Source: Candidatus Dormiibacterota bacterium (GTDB lineage: Bacteria > Chloroflexota > Dormibacteria > Aeolococcales > Aeolococcaceae). From it: 64,000 nucleotides of DNA. The DNA is taken from positions 1 through 64,000 of the forward strand of contig JAFARE010000013.1 in assembly GCA_019245575.1 (NCBI GenBank). The letters run 5' to 3'. Positions 25,626-34,041 of the stretch are shown here, piece by piece (position 1 is the stretch's first letter; every line of letters starts with the position of its first letter). Made by a program: the position numbers and the translations under genes. The notes beneath the pieces are model-generated. The model was not told the DNA's origin and ran no database searches. It saw only the letters and a program-made list of their open reading frames with translations.

Positions 25626-26194
25626 GACTTCTCTCCTTGTGCTTCCGGGTCAGCATCGAGCCGCTGCCGCAAGCGCTGCAGCGCCCTCTGTGCGGCGACC
25701 TTGGCGGCGGCCTCGGACATGCCCAAGACGTGGGCGACTTCTCGCAGCGACAGGTCCGCGGCGATGCGAAGCCCGATCAGCTCACGGTCCCGCCTGCGAA
25801 GCCCCTGCATGGCAGCGGCGACTTCTCGCAACCTCGCCCTGTTGGTGGCGACGACCTCGACATCGGGAGCCGCCGGCGCCTCCTGCCGCTGCCATGCCAG
25901 CCATCGCCGCCACCGGCTGCGGCGCCGATAGTCGTCGGCGACCAGGTTCCGAGCGATGGAGAGCAGCCACGTCCGAACCGTCGCGGCTTCAGGGCGCGCC
26001 CGCTCGTATGCCATGTAGGCGCGCACGAACGTGTCATGCGTGATGTCCTCCGCCGCCGTTGTATCCCCCAGCTGGGACACACAGAAGCGGTGGACGCCTG
26101 CAGCGTGGGCGGCGTAGAGGAGATCGAACGGCAGCGGTGCCTCGGTGGTGCGCGTGGCGGCTCCCAGGTCGATGGCCGGACTCATCATTCGCAT
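25622..26194 (-). CDS. ECF-type RNA polymerase sigma factor
   Basis: 190 residues. Region 2: DLLYAAHAAGVHRFCVSQLG, DITHDTFVRAYMAYE and VRTWLLSIARNLVADDYRRR. Region 4: LRRRDRELIGLRIAADLSLR, EVAHVLGMSEAAAKVAAQRA. No region 3, as expected for the ECF group. It would direct transcription of a stress regulon including itself. Followed by the membrane protein with a 4-base overlap. Start ATG 26194 (another ATG two codons later). Confidence 0.9.
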   Translation of the reverse strand: MRMMSPAIDLGAATRTTEAPLPFDLLYAAHAAGVHRFCVSQLGDTTAAEDITHDTFVRAYMAYERARPEAATVRTWLLSIARNLVADDYRRRSRWRRWLAWQRQEAPAAPDVEVVATNRARLREVAAAMQGLRRRDRELIGLRIAADLSLREVAHVLGMSEAAAKVAAQRALQRLRQRLDADPEAQGEKS

Positions 26195-26230
26195 TCCAAA
26201 CGCTCAGACCACACCGGAGGGAACACTCCC

Positions 26231-26875
26231 GTGGCAAGAGGACCGGCCGGCGCGCCATCGCCGGCAAGGAATCGCGTGACTCCGATGGGTGACATCGAGG
26301 CCATCGCGATCCGCGGCGCCTGGACGGGCAACCGCGGAATCCTGCATCGCGGCCACGAGATCGTGCGATTCCACGCCGGCAGTCTGTGGATCACCTGCGC
26401 GCTCGCGTTTCGCGACCGCTGGCACGAGCAGTGGCGGCCGCACCATTTCACGTGGCTCTACTTCCTGGACGAGGCGGTGTCGATGGCGGCCGGGCACCGT
26501 CCCTGCGCGGAGTGCCGTCGTAACAGCTACAACGCGTTTCGTGGCGCGTGGGACGGTGAGCACGGGACGGGTGCCGCCACTGCGGCAGCGATGGATCGCA
26601 GGCTGCATGGCGAACGGATCGTGCGCGGCACACATCGGCGACGCATCCACCGCATGCCGTGGGCTGAGCTGACAGACGGTGCGTTCGTGCTCGTCGATGA
26701 GTCGCCCGCCGTGGCGGTCGACGGCCATCTCGCGCGCTGGACGCGTGAGGGCTACGCGGCGCCGTTCCTTCGCCGGCCCCGCAGCGGACACGCAGACGTG
26801 ATCACGCCACCGTCGACGGTGGCGGTGCTGCGCGCCGGCTACCCAGTGCAGATCGACGAAGCCGCACGTGGATGA
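26231..26875 (+). CDS. Conserved hypothetical protein with GHRPCAECRR motif
   Basis: 214 residues from GTG 26231, which has GGAGGG about 9 bases upstream; GTG 26276 and ATG 26285 are alternatives. The core is TGNRGILHRGHEIVRFHAGS, LYFLDEAVSMAAGHRPCAEC and RRNSYNAFRGAWD, then IHRMPWAELTDGAFVLVDES. I recall this as a widespread uncharacterised family. The CxxC in PCAECRR plus nearby His residues look like a metal site. It is divergent from the ECF sigma gene, 36 bases apart. Confidence 0.65.
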   Translation: MARGPAGAPSPARNRVTPMGDIEAIAIRGAWTGNRGILHRGHEIVRFHAGSLWITCALAFRDRWHEQWRPHHFTWLYFLDEAVSMAAGHRPCAECRRNSYNAFRGAWDGEHGTGAATAAAMDRRLHGERIVRGTHRRRIHRMPWAELTDGAFVLVDESPAVAVDGHLARWTREGYAAPFLRRPRSGHADVITPPSTVAVLRAGYPVQIDEAARG

Positions 26876-26888
26876 CGCGAGGCGAGGG

Positions 26889-27773
26889 CTACGCCAGGCG
26901 TTTCTCGAACCAATGGTCGGCGAACGGCTCGTCGTTGAAAGGCGGCACCTCCACCCACCCGGCGGAGCGGTAGAGACCGAGCGCCTCGTGCAACACCGCG
27001 CTCGTCTCGATGTGCGCGACCTGTGCTCCCCCAGTGCGCGCGCACGCCTCGAGCGTCGCGAGGAGGCGGCGGCCCAAGCCAAGCCCGCGCGCCTGTGGTG
27101 CGATCCACATGCGCTTGATCTCCGCCGGCGCACCGGCATGGTGCTTGACGCCGCCGCATCCGATGGCCTCGCCGTGAAGGGACGCGACGAAGAACTGCCC
27201 CGCCGGTGGGCGCAGCTCATGCGGCTGCGCGGTCGCTCCCTTCGTGGGGTCGAAGCCGCGGGTTGAACGGCGGTTGAGCTCGGCGACGTACTCGGCCAGG
27301 CAGTAGCGCGCGTCGGCGTCCTCCGGGTCGACCGGCCGGATCTCGACGCTGGCCGCGACCAGCAGGCGCTCGACGTCACCCATGGCCGTCACCAGCTGCT
27401 GCCGCTGCCGCGCGTTGAGCGGGGCCAGCAGCGACTCCGCGAGACGGTCGGACCGGTCGTCGAGGCGCGCACGCTCACGCCGGCCGGCTGCAGTCAGGCG
27501 GGCCACCCGCACCCGCTGGTCGCCCCGGCTCATCACCACCTTCACCAGCCCGCCGGATTCGAGGGAGCGAAGGAGGCGGCTCACGTAGCCGGAGTCGAGG
27601 CCCAGGCGGACGCGGAGGAGACGCACCTCGCAGCCTTCCGAACCGATCTCCCAGAGCAGACGCGCTTCACCCAGCGGCCGCGGCAGCCCGAGGAACCGGT
27701 CGCTGAGCGCGCCCACGCGCTCGGTCACAACGCGGTTGAATCGCCGGACCTGAGCGACCATGGGGTCCGCCAT
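26889..27773 (-). CDS. MarR winged-helix / GNAT acetyltransferase fusion
   Basis: 294 residues. Residues about 5-145 are a MarR domain (LPRPLGEARLLWEIG, LDSGYVSRLLRSLESGGLV, RGDQRVRVARLTAAG). Residues about 150-294 are a GNAT acetyltransferase with the acetyl-CoA loop RMWIAPQARGLGLGRRLLAT and the C-terminal HEALGLYRSAGWVEVPPF. Such fusions are common in Actinobacteria; the acyl acceptor is unknown. An inverted repeat four bases before the ATG suggests self-control. Divergent from the membrane/copper cluster. Confidence 0.9.
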   Translation of the reverse strand: MADPMVAQVRRFNRVVTERVGALSDRFLGLPRPLGEARLLWEIGSEGCEVRLLRVRLGLDSGYVSRLLRSLESGGLVKVVMSRGDQRVRVARLTAAGRRERARLDDRSDRLAESLLAPLNARQRQQLVTAMGDVERLLVAASVEIRPVDPEDADARYCLAEYVAELNRRSTRGFDPTKGATAQPHELRPPAGQFFVASLHGEAIGCGGVKHHAGAPAEIKRMWIAPQARGLGLGRRLLATLEACARTGGAQVAHIETSAVLHEALGLYRSAGWVEVPPFNDEPFADHWFEKRLA

Positions 27774-27776
27774 TCT

Positions 27777-27790
27777 CTGACTTTAGTCAG
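27777..27790. promoter_or_regulatory. Probable MarR operator over the -10 region
   Basis: CTGACT-TT-AGTCAG, 6-bp inverted arms with a 2-base centre. On the minus strand TAAAGT inside it sits 6 bases before the ATG at 27773, as expected for the -10 of a leaderless transcript. Binding of the MarR domain here would block the gene's own promoter. Confidence 0.55.
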
Positions 27791-27895
27791 CAAATGGGGC
27801 GGCGGTCAAGGGTCCTGATCGCAACGGTGGCGGCCGCAATCGCGAATCGCTGATCACGGTCCGTCACTCGGGCGCGTAGCTATGCTGTGCGCACG

Positions 27896-28603
27896 ATGAC
27901 TCCGATGGCTCCCAAGCGAGCCGTGGTCTGGGGAGGGGTGACGCTCGGGCTGGCCGGGACCTGGCTCGGGCACACGGGCGAGTACGTCCGCGTGTGGGGC
28001 CCGCGCGGGCTGACCACAGAGCTGATCGGGTCAGTCCACGTCTACATGATTCCGCTCGCGATCGTGCTCGGGGCGGCGGGCCTGCTGCTGGCGGCGCAGC
28101 TCTGGTCGGTGTGGACGCAGCTCGGCCGCCACCTTGACAGCGCTCGCCGCATGTTGCGCGCCGCCCTGCGCGGCCGCGCGGTGCCCGCGCCGCCACGTGC
28201 CGGCGCGTGGATGCCGTCACTGTCGTCGCGCCTGCTCATCGCATGGCCGGCGCTGACAGTCCTGCAGCTCGCGCTCTACGTCATCCAGGAGAACATCGAG
28301 GCAGCGGCGGCGGGCATGCCCGCTCCCGGCTTGGGCGCCATCACCGGCGTGCACGCATTCGCGCCGCTGGTGCATGCGGTCGTTGCGCTCGCACTCCTGC
28401 TGACCGTCCTGGTCGCGCTGCGAGTCATTCGCATTCGTGCGCGGCACGTCGAGGCGGTGCAGGCGATCCTGCGCCACGTTCTGGCAGTGCGCCGTTCGCG
28501 AGGCGCATCCGCAATTCCGTCCGCGCGCGCAGCGCGGACCCCGTCCCAGCTCTTCGGTCACGACCTCCTCCAGCGCCCTCCGCCGCTGATCGCCGCTCTC
28601 TGA
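27896..28603 (+). CDS. Polytopic membrane protein of the copper-like cluster
   Basis: About 235 residues from ATG 27896. Four hydrophobic helices: VVWGGVTLGLAGTWLG, YMIPLAIVLGAAGLLLAAQL, LLIAWPALTVLQLALYVI and FAPLVHAVVALALLLTVLVA. Conserved-looking His residues lie in GHTGEYV, SVHVYM and GVHAF. No Shine-Dalgarno; TATGCT at 27881-27886 is a -10 candidate for a leaderless mRNA. First gene of a run of six in the same direction that includes CopC-CopD. No family name is recognised. Confidence 0.6.
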   Translation: MTPMAPKRAVVWGGVTLGLAGTWLGHTGEYVRVWGPRGLTTELIGSVHVYMIPLAIVLGAAGLLLAAQLWSVWTQLGRHLDSARRMLRAALRGRAVPAPPRAGAWMPSLSSRLLIAWPALTVLQLALYVIQENIEAAAAGMPAPGLGAITGVHAFAPLVHAVVALALLLTVLVALRVIRIRARHVEAVQAILRHVLAVRRSRGASAIPSARAARTPSQLFGHDLLQRPPPLIAAL

Positions 28604-28684
28604 GGCGAATTCAGCGGGCGTGAGCCCGCCGGTGCGCAGGCGGACTTCGCGTGCGCGCCGCCACATTGCTACGAGGAGTGATCC

Positions 28685-29392
28685 GTGCACACAACGCGAG
28701 GCGTGCGCATCGCCGCGGCCGCGGCAGCGGCATGCGCCATAGGTCTCCTGCCCGTGGTGGCGTCGGCGCATGCCGTCATCACCGTGGGCGGCTACCACGT
28801 TGCCATCGGGTGGCAGTACGAGCCGCCAGGTGGCAGCTCCACCTATGTCGGCCAGCCCAACGGCGTGCAGGTCTTCATCGACACCCTCACCGCCACGGGC
28901 GACATCGGGTCGCCCGTCGGCGACCTGAACAGCGACTGCAGCCATCCCGACTTCCAGGTGACCGTGACCTTTGACGGCAAGACGAGCAGCCCGCTCTGTC
29001 CCATGCCGACGTTCGACCCCGACACGGCCAGCGGCCGGATGGATGAGTACGACGCGGTGCTGACACCGACGAAGGTCGGTGATTACACCTTCCGCATCTT
29101 CGGCTCGATTCACGGGACGGCGATCGACAAGTCGGCCACCTCAGGGCCATCGACGTTCGACACCGTGGCCGACCAGAGCGCCGTTGACTTTCCCACCGCC
29201 GCACCGGCGCTGGGTGATGTTGCGGCCAAGGTCGATCAGGTGGGAAACCGCGCTGCCGACGCCGCTGCGTCAGCAGCCAGTGCCGCCGACACCGCCAACC
29301 GGGCATCGACCATCGCGATCATCGCCGTGATCGTTGCTGCGCTGCTCGGCGCGGCGAACCTTGCGGTGGTGCTCCGGCGAAGAAGGAGCTGA
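28685..29392 (+). CDS. Secreted, C-terminally anchored protein with mature N-terminal His
   Basis: 235 residues from GTG 28685 (GAGGAG upstream). The signal peptide (IAAAAAAACAIGLLPVVASA) ends so that cleavage leaves HAVITVGGYHVAIGW: a histidine at mature position 1 and another about 11 residues later, as in CopC/YcnI-type copper proteins. One disulfide is likely (Cys in SDCSHPD and PLCPM). After a stalk of Ala-rich helix (RAADAAASAASAADTANRAS), a single membrane helix and RRRRS anchor it. Next gene is CopC-CopD. Copper binding is inferred, not shown. Confidence 0.6.
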   Translation: MHTTRGVRIAAAAAAACAIGLLPVVASAHAVITVGGYHVAIGWQYEPPGGSSTYVGQPNGVQVFIDTLTATGDIGSPVGDLNSDCSHPDFQVTVTFDGKTSSPLCPMPTFDPDTASGRMDEYDAVLTPTKVGDYTFRIFGSIHGTAIDKSATSGPSTFDTVADQSAVDFPTAAPALGDVAAKVDQVGNRAADAAASAASAADTANRASTIAIIAVIVAALLGAANLAVVLRRRRS

Positions 29393-31376
29393 CACGCACA
29401 ACCGGCTCATTCGGGGCGCAGTCCTGGCCGCGACCGCCGCGGTCGCGGCCTGGCTCGCCCTGCCGCTTCACGTGGCGGCGCATGCGCTGCCACAGAGCTC
29501 CGTGCCCGCCGAGGGAAGCAGCGTGCAGACGCCTCCGGCGAGCGTGCTCATCGTGTTCGGTGAGCAACCCGACGTGGGGCTGTCATCCATCACGGTCGTC
29601 AACAGCGCCGGAACGGATGTCGACGCGGGCCCCACCACCGCGGCTCCAGGGAAGCCGGCCGGCCTCGAGGTGGCACTGCGTCCGCACCTGCCCGACGGTG
29701 TGTACACGGTCACGTGGAAGACGGTGTCGGCGGTCGACGGTCACCTCGCCACGGGCTCCTTCGCCTTCGGGATCGGCGTGCCCGCGAACACGCTGCCCCA
29801 CACCGCGGCGGTCGTCGGTGCATCTGCGCCGGGTGTGATCGCTGTCGTGTCACGCCTCGTGCTGTTCGCAGGCCTGGTTGCAGTGCTCGGCGGAGTGACA
29901 TTGGGCATCGCTGCATTCGGCGAGCCGCCGCCGGCGCTGCGCAAAGGGATAGCCGTGGCCGCGGTGCTCGCCTTTGCCGGCACCGCCGGTGTGACCGCGA
30001 CGCAGATCCAGGCGGCGGGCGTGAGTCCCGCTGCGCTGCTCGGCTCATCGCTGGGGCGGTCGCTGCTGGCACGCGCGATCCCCGCGCTCCTGCTCATGGC
30101 GTCCTCACTGTGGATGCTGTTCAACAAGCGCCGCGTGCTCTTCGCGGCGGCCGCCGCTGTCGCTGCCCTCGTCGCGATGACCGTGGATGTGCTCAACAGC
30201 CACGCCGCGGCCGAGCAGCCGGCGGCGCTCAACGAGCTGGCGCAGACGCTGCACATCGTTGCCGTGGGCATCTGGATCGGCGGCCTCGCCGCGCTGCTGG
30301 TGAGCAGCAGGGGGCAGCCGGATGCGACCCAGATCAGCGCCGCACGGCGCCTCTCGACGTTCGCCGGGATCGGCCTTGTCACGGTCGCCGCCACGGGCGT
30401 CTTCCGCGCTGTGATCGAGGTGCAGACGTGGCAGAGCCTGGTGAGCACCGCATTCGGAGCTCTGGTCCTGCTCAAGATCGGACTCTTCCTGATCCTCGCC
30501 GCTTTGGGCGCGCTCAATCGCTACGGCAATCTCCCTCGCCTGCCGGGCATGCTGCGGCGGCTGCGCCGCGTGGTCACGGGCGAGGTGCTGGTGGCCGTCG
30601 GCGCGCTCACGGTGACGGCGGCGCTTGTGAATGTGGCGCCGCCCGCAGAGTACGCGGCCGCGGCAGCAGCGACGCAGACGTCCGCTAACCTCGTTGTCTC
30701 GGGCAGCGACTACGCAACTACCGTGCGCGTGCGCATGACGGTGACGCCCGGCACCGCGGGCTTCAACACCTTCAACGTCCGTGTGAGTGACTACGACACC
30801 GGGGCGGCGGTCAGCGCCGGCAACGTTGTGCTGCAGTTCACCGAGCCGTTCCGTCCCGCGATCGCCACATCCACGCTGGCGCTTCGCAAACAGGCGGACG
30901 GCTCATTTCAGGCGCGCGGCGGCAACCTGTCGCTCCCCGGGATCTGGCAGATCGCCGTGCTCGTGGAGAACGGACTGCAATCAACGGAGGTGCACCTGCA
31001 GCTGGCAACGATCACCACACCACCCGTCATCCAGGTGAGCCACTTCGCCGCGGGCCTTCCCACCGTGTACACGATCCAGATCAACGCCGGCGTGCAGGCG
31101 CAGGTCTATCTCGATCCCAACAAGCCCGGCGCCGACGAGTTCCACGTCACGTTTGTGGCGCCCAGCGGCAACGAGGTGCCGATGTCGGACATCACGATCG
31201 GTATGACGCCGCCGTCCGGGACGCCTGCCATTCTGCCCAGCCGCCGTCTCGACGACGTCGGCCATTTCGTCGCCGACGCACACGTGCCGGGCGGGCAAAC
31301 CCGCTTTGATATCCTGGCCACCACGCGTTCCGGGCAGGCCGTCTCCACCTACATCCTCATCACACCGGGTAGCTAG
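29361..31376 (+). CDS. CopC-CopD fusion with extra C-terminal domain
   Basis: About 671 residues from TTG 29361 (TTG 29334 also possible; both overlap the previous gene). A signal segment ends VAAHALPQSS, leaving the mature N-terminal His of CopC; the CopC domain (to about residue 125) closes with VDGHLATGSFAFGIG carrying its second His. Eight membrane helices of CopD follow to about residue 400, including LHIVAVGIWIGGLAAL. The last 230 residues are a periplasmic domain resembling FixH/YtkA-type beta sandwiches. Such fusions import or handle copper at the membrane. Neighbours support an envelope copper locus. Confidence 0.88.
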   Translation: MRWCSGEEGADTHNRLIRGAVLAATAAVAAWLALPLHVAAHALPQSSVPAEGSSVQTPPASVLIVFGEQPDVGLSSITVVNSAGTDVDAGPTTAAPGKPAGLEVALRPHLPDGVYTVTWKTVSAVDGHLATGSFAFGIGVPANTLPHTAAVVGASAPGVIAVVSRLVLFAGLVAVLGGVTLGIAAFGEPPPALRKGIAVAAVLAFAGTAGVTATQIQAAGVSPAALLGSSLGRSLLARAIPALLLMASSLWMLFNKRRVLFAAAAAVAALVAMTVDVLNSHAAAEQPAALNELAQTLHIVAVGIWIGGLAALLVSSRGQPDATQISAARRLSTFAGIGLVTVAATGVFRAVIEVQTWQSLVSTAFGALVLLKIGLFLILAALGALNRYGNLPRLPGMLRRLRRVVTGEVLVAVGALTVTAALVNVAPPAEYAAAAAATQTSANLVVSGSDYATTVRVRMTVTPGTAGFNTFNVRVSDYDTGAAVSAGNVVLQFTEPFRPAIATSTLALRKQADGSFQARGGNLSLPGIWQIAVLVENGLQSTEVHLQLATITTPPVIQVSHFAAGLPTVYTIQINAGVQAQVYLDPNKPGADEFHVTFVAPSGNEVPMSDITIGMTPPSGTPAILPSRRLDDVGHFVADAHVPGGQTRFDILATTRSGQAVSTYILITPGS

Positions 31377-31379
31377 CCG

Positions 31380-31814
31380 ATGCGCGCACTCATCGTCACA
31401 ACGCTTGCCGCTCTGACCATCGCGGCCTGCGGCGCAACCGCAACGCCGTCGTCCAGCGCCACGCCGACCCTGACGCCGGCAACGCTGAGCCGCCCGCCGA
31501 CATCGGTGAAGATCACGCTGGTGACTCCCACCAATGGCGAGGTCGTGCACGGCTCAACGGTGCACATCGTCGTCGTCATCAGCGGCGGCACCGTGACGCC
31601 GACGTACTCGACGCACATCTCGCCGACGGTGGGACACGTGCACCTCTATTTCGACAACCAGCTTGTCTACATGAGCTACACGCTGCACCAGGACCTTCCT
31701 GTGCAGCCCGGCTTCACGTATACGATGTATGCGGAATGGGTGGCCGCCGATCACTTCCCCTTCAGCCCGCGCGACGTGACGCCTCCCGTGATATTCCACG
31801 TGGCCGCGTCCTGA
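31380..31814 (+). CDS. Lipoprotein with Ig-like His-rich domain
   Basis: 144 residues; ATG 31380 is 3 bases after the CopCD stop. Lipobox LTIAAC, then a Ser/Thr/Pro linker and a compact domain with GEVVHGSTVHIVVVISGGTV, GHVHLYFDNQLVYMS and WVAADHFPFSPRDV. His residues in GHVHLYFD and ADHFPF could bind a metal. Likely an accessory metallochaperone or substrate-binding lipoprotein of the cluster; no firm family. Confidence 0.65.
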   Translation: MRALIVTTLAALTIAACGATATPSSSATPTLTPATLSRPPTSVKITLVTPTNGEVVHGSTVHIVVVISGGTVTPTYSTHISPTVGHVHLYFDNQLVYMSYTLHQDLPVQPGFTYTMYAEWVAADHFPFSPRDVTPPVIFHVAAS

Positions 31815-31815
31815 G

Positions 31816-32787
31816 ATGACGCGCACCGTGGTGGAGGTCCGCGACCTCGTGAAGCGATACCAGCGCGGCGTGGTCGCCCTGGACGGCATCTCGTTCCAAG
31901 CGTCTGCGGGCGAGGTCTTCGGCCTGCTCGGCCCCAACGGCGCGGGCAAGACGACCACGGTCGGCATCCTGACCACACGCGTGCGGCCGACGAGCGGCGC
32001 CGCCTTCGTGGACGGCGTCGACGTGGTCCGCTTCCCGGTGGCCGCGCGGTCCCGCCTCGCGGTGGTGCCGCAGCGCAGCAATCTCGACCGCGCCATCTCG
32101 ATCCGCGACAACCTGCTGTTCCATGCCGCCTACCACGGTGTGCCCGCGCACGAACGAGACGCAAGAGCGAGCGCGCTGCTCCAGCAGTTCCAGTTGCATC
32201 AGCGAGCCGGCAGCAAGCCAGACATGTTCTCCGGCGGGCAGTCGCAGCGCGTCATGATCGCGCGCGCCCTGATGCACGAGCCGGTCGTGCTCTTCCTCGA
32301 CGAGCCGACGACCGGGCTCGACCCGGCCGCGCGGCTCTTTGTCTGGGACCGTCTCCGCGAGCTGAAGGAGCGCGGCGTTACGCTGGTGCTGACCACGCAC
32401 GACATGCACGAGGCGTCGGCGCTGGCCGACCGTGTTGCGATCATCGACCGGGGCAAGCTGCTCGCGCTCGACGCCCCGGCGGCGCTGGTGCAGTCCCTGC
32501 CGGGCCGGGCCACGCTGGAGCTGGCGATCGCCTCGGAGAACGGCGCGGACGGCGAGGCGGTGCGCGGCGTGCTGCAGTCGCTGCCGGGTGTGGAGGCGCT
32601 GGAGCCCGTGCAGGCCGAGGGTGGGGAGCTGCGCATGCGCCTGTACACGAGCGCCGACGCGCCGCTGCTGGTGGCGCCCGCCGCGGCCGCACTCGGCGAG
32701 CGCGGGCTCAGCATCAGCGACATCAAGCTGGGCAGCCCGAGCCTCGAGGACGTGTTCATCCATCTCACCGGGCGGACGCTGCGATGA
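31816..32787 (+). CDS. ABC transporter ATP-binding protein, DrrA/NatA-like
   Basis: 323 residues. Walker A GPNGAGKTTT, signature FSGGQSQRV, Walker B VVLFLDEPTTGLD and switch LTTHDMHEA. A C-terminal extension of about 80 residues (LPGVEALEPVQAEGGELRMR... SLEDVFIHLTGRTLR) is typical of drug- or Na+-export ATPases of the DrrA type. Starts 2 bases after the lipoprotein stop and overlaps the permease start (ATGA). Confidence 0.92.
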   Translation: MTRTVVEVRDLVKRYQRGVVALDGISFQASAGEVFGLLGPNGAGKTTTVGILTTRVRPTSGAAFVDGVDVVRFPVAARSRLAVVPQRSNLDRAISIRDNLLFHAAYHGVPAHERDARASALLQQFQLHQRAGSKPDMFSGGQSQRVMIARALMHEPVVLFLDEPTTGLDPAARLFVWDRLRELKERGVTLVLTTHDMHEASALADRVAIIDRGKLLALDAPAALVQSLPGRATLELAIASENGADGEAVRGVLQSLPGVEALEPVQAEGGELRMRLYTSADAPLLVAPAAAALGERGLSISDIKLGSPSLEDVFIHLTGRTLR

Positions 32788-33593
32788 CCGCCGTCGCGCA
32801 CGTGCCGCTGTCGCAGACGACGCAGACGCAGGGCGGCGCCTTCCTGGCCATCCTGCGGCGTGACCTGCTGGTCACCTGGAACGATCTGCCCACGTTCCTG
32901 GCGCAGGTGATCCTGCAACCGCTATTCCTGCTGCTCGTGTTCGGCAAGGTGCTCGGCGCGCTCGGTTACACGCGCGGCGGATATGCTGACCTGCTGTTCC
33001 CCGGGTTGCTCGCGCTGACGGCGGTGATCACCGGGATGCAGGCGCTCGCATTCCCGCTCGTGATCGAGTTCGGCTGGACGAAGGAGATCGAGGACCGGCT
33101 GCTGGCGCCGATCAGCACGGCGCTCGTGGCGGTCGAGAAGCTGCTCTTCGCCGCATTGCGCGGCGTGGTGGCCAGCGTGGTGATGATCCCCGTCGGGTTC
33201 ATCATCCTCGGCGGCATTCCCTGGCCGTGGTCGGGTGTGCCCTTGCTCTTCGCGATGCTGGTTCTCGCATCCCTGCTCGGCGCCGCCATCGGATTGGCGC
33301 TGGGCACCGCGGTGACACCAAACCGGATCAACATCGTGTTCGCAGTCGCCTTCACGCCGCTGCTGTTCACCGGCTGCAGCCAGTACCCGTGGCCGTCGCT
33401 CGCCGCGCTGCGCTGGTTCCAGGTCGTCACCGCGATGAACCCGATGACGTACGCCAGCGAAGGCATGCGCGCTGCGTTGGTGCCGAGCGTGCCCCACATC
33501 GCGCCGTGGGTGTCGCTCATCGTGCTGCCCGCCGCAATCCTGGCGTTGGTCGCCGTGGGGATACGGGGCTTCTACCGCCGCGCGGTCGACTGA
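32784..33593 (+). CDS. ABC-2 type transporter permease, DrrB-like
   Basis: 269 residues, six membrane helices (ending LIVLPAAILALVAVGIRGF). Early motif ILRRDLLVTWNDLPTFLAQV and the conserved GCSQYPWPSLAALRWFQ / NPMTYASEGMR segment are characteristic of ABC-2 exporters. Pairs with the ATPase before it. In this setting it may export copper complexes or an envelope component. Confidence 0.9.
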   Translation: MTAVAHVPLSQTTQTQGGAFLAILRRDLLVTWNDLPTFLAQVILQPLFLLLVFGKVLGALGYTRGGYADLLFPGLLALTAVITGMQALAFPLVIEFGWTKEIEDRLLAPISTALVAVEKLLFAALRGVVASVVMIPVGFIILGGIPWPWSGVPLLFAMLVLASLLGAAIGLALGTAVTPNRINIVFAVAFTPLLFTGCSQYPWPSLAALRWFQVVTAMNPMTYASEGMRAALVPSVPHIAPWVSLIVLPAAILALVAVGIRGFYRRAVD

Positions 33594-33632
33594 GGCCTTC
33601 ACGCCGCGACGAGCGCCGTACAATCCGCGTCC

Positions 33633-33989
33633 GTGTCGAAGGAGGAGGTCGACGCCTATCTCGCCGGCGTCGATGAGCCCGCGCGCGCCACGCTGGAGCG
33701 GCTGCGCAAGGACATCCTCAGCGTCGTGCCCGATGCCGAGCAGGGCATCTCATACCGCGTGCCCGCGTTTCGCATGAAGGGCAAGGTGGTGGCCGGCTTC
33801 GCCGTCTTCAAGACACACCTGAGCTACCTGCCCTTCAGCGGATCGACCATCCCCGCGCTTGCGAAGGAGACGGCGGCGTACGGCGGCACCAAGAGCGCGC
33901 TGCACTTCCCTCACGACGAGCCACTGCCAGCGTCGTTGGTGCGCCGGCTGGTGGAGACACGGCTGGGCGAGATCGGCCGGCGCGGCTAG
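33633..33989 (+). CDS. DUF1801 (YdhG-like) protein
   Basis: 118 residues from GTG 33633. LERLRKDILSVVPDAEQGIS, YRVPAFRMKGKVVAGFAVFK and LSYLPFSGSTI are the standard DUF1801 blocks; the family includes the B. subtilis Fra/YdhG iron chaperone. No Shine-Dalgarno; TACAAT (33619-33624) lies 8 bases before the start, consistent with a leaderless mRNA. Confidence 0.85.
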   Translation: MSKEEVDAYLAGVDEPARATLERLRKDILSVVPDAEQGISYRVPAFRMKGKVVAGFAVFKTHLSYLPFSGSTIPALAKETAAYGGTKSALHFPHDEPLPASLVRRLVETRLGEIGRRG

Positions 33990-34007
33990 GGATCAGGAAG
34001 GCCGGGA

Positions 34008-34035
34008 TGGCGCCGCGCGCAGCCGCGCGGCGCCA
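34008..34035. terminator. Bidirectional hairpin between convergent genes
   Basis: TGGCGCCGCGCG (34008-34019), loop CAGC, CGCGCGGCGCCA (34024-34035): a perfect 12-bp stem. It sits exactly between the ends of the DUF1801 gene and the secreted protein gene. No clear T-tract on either side. Confidence 0.7.
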
Positions 34036-34041
34036 CCTCGG

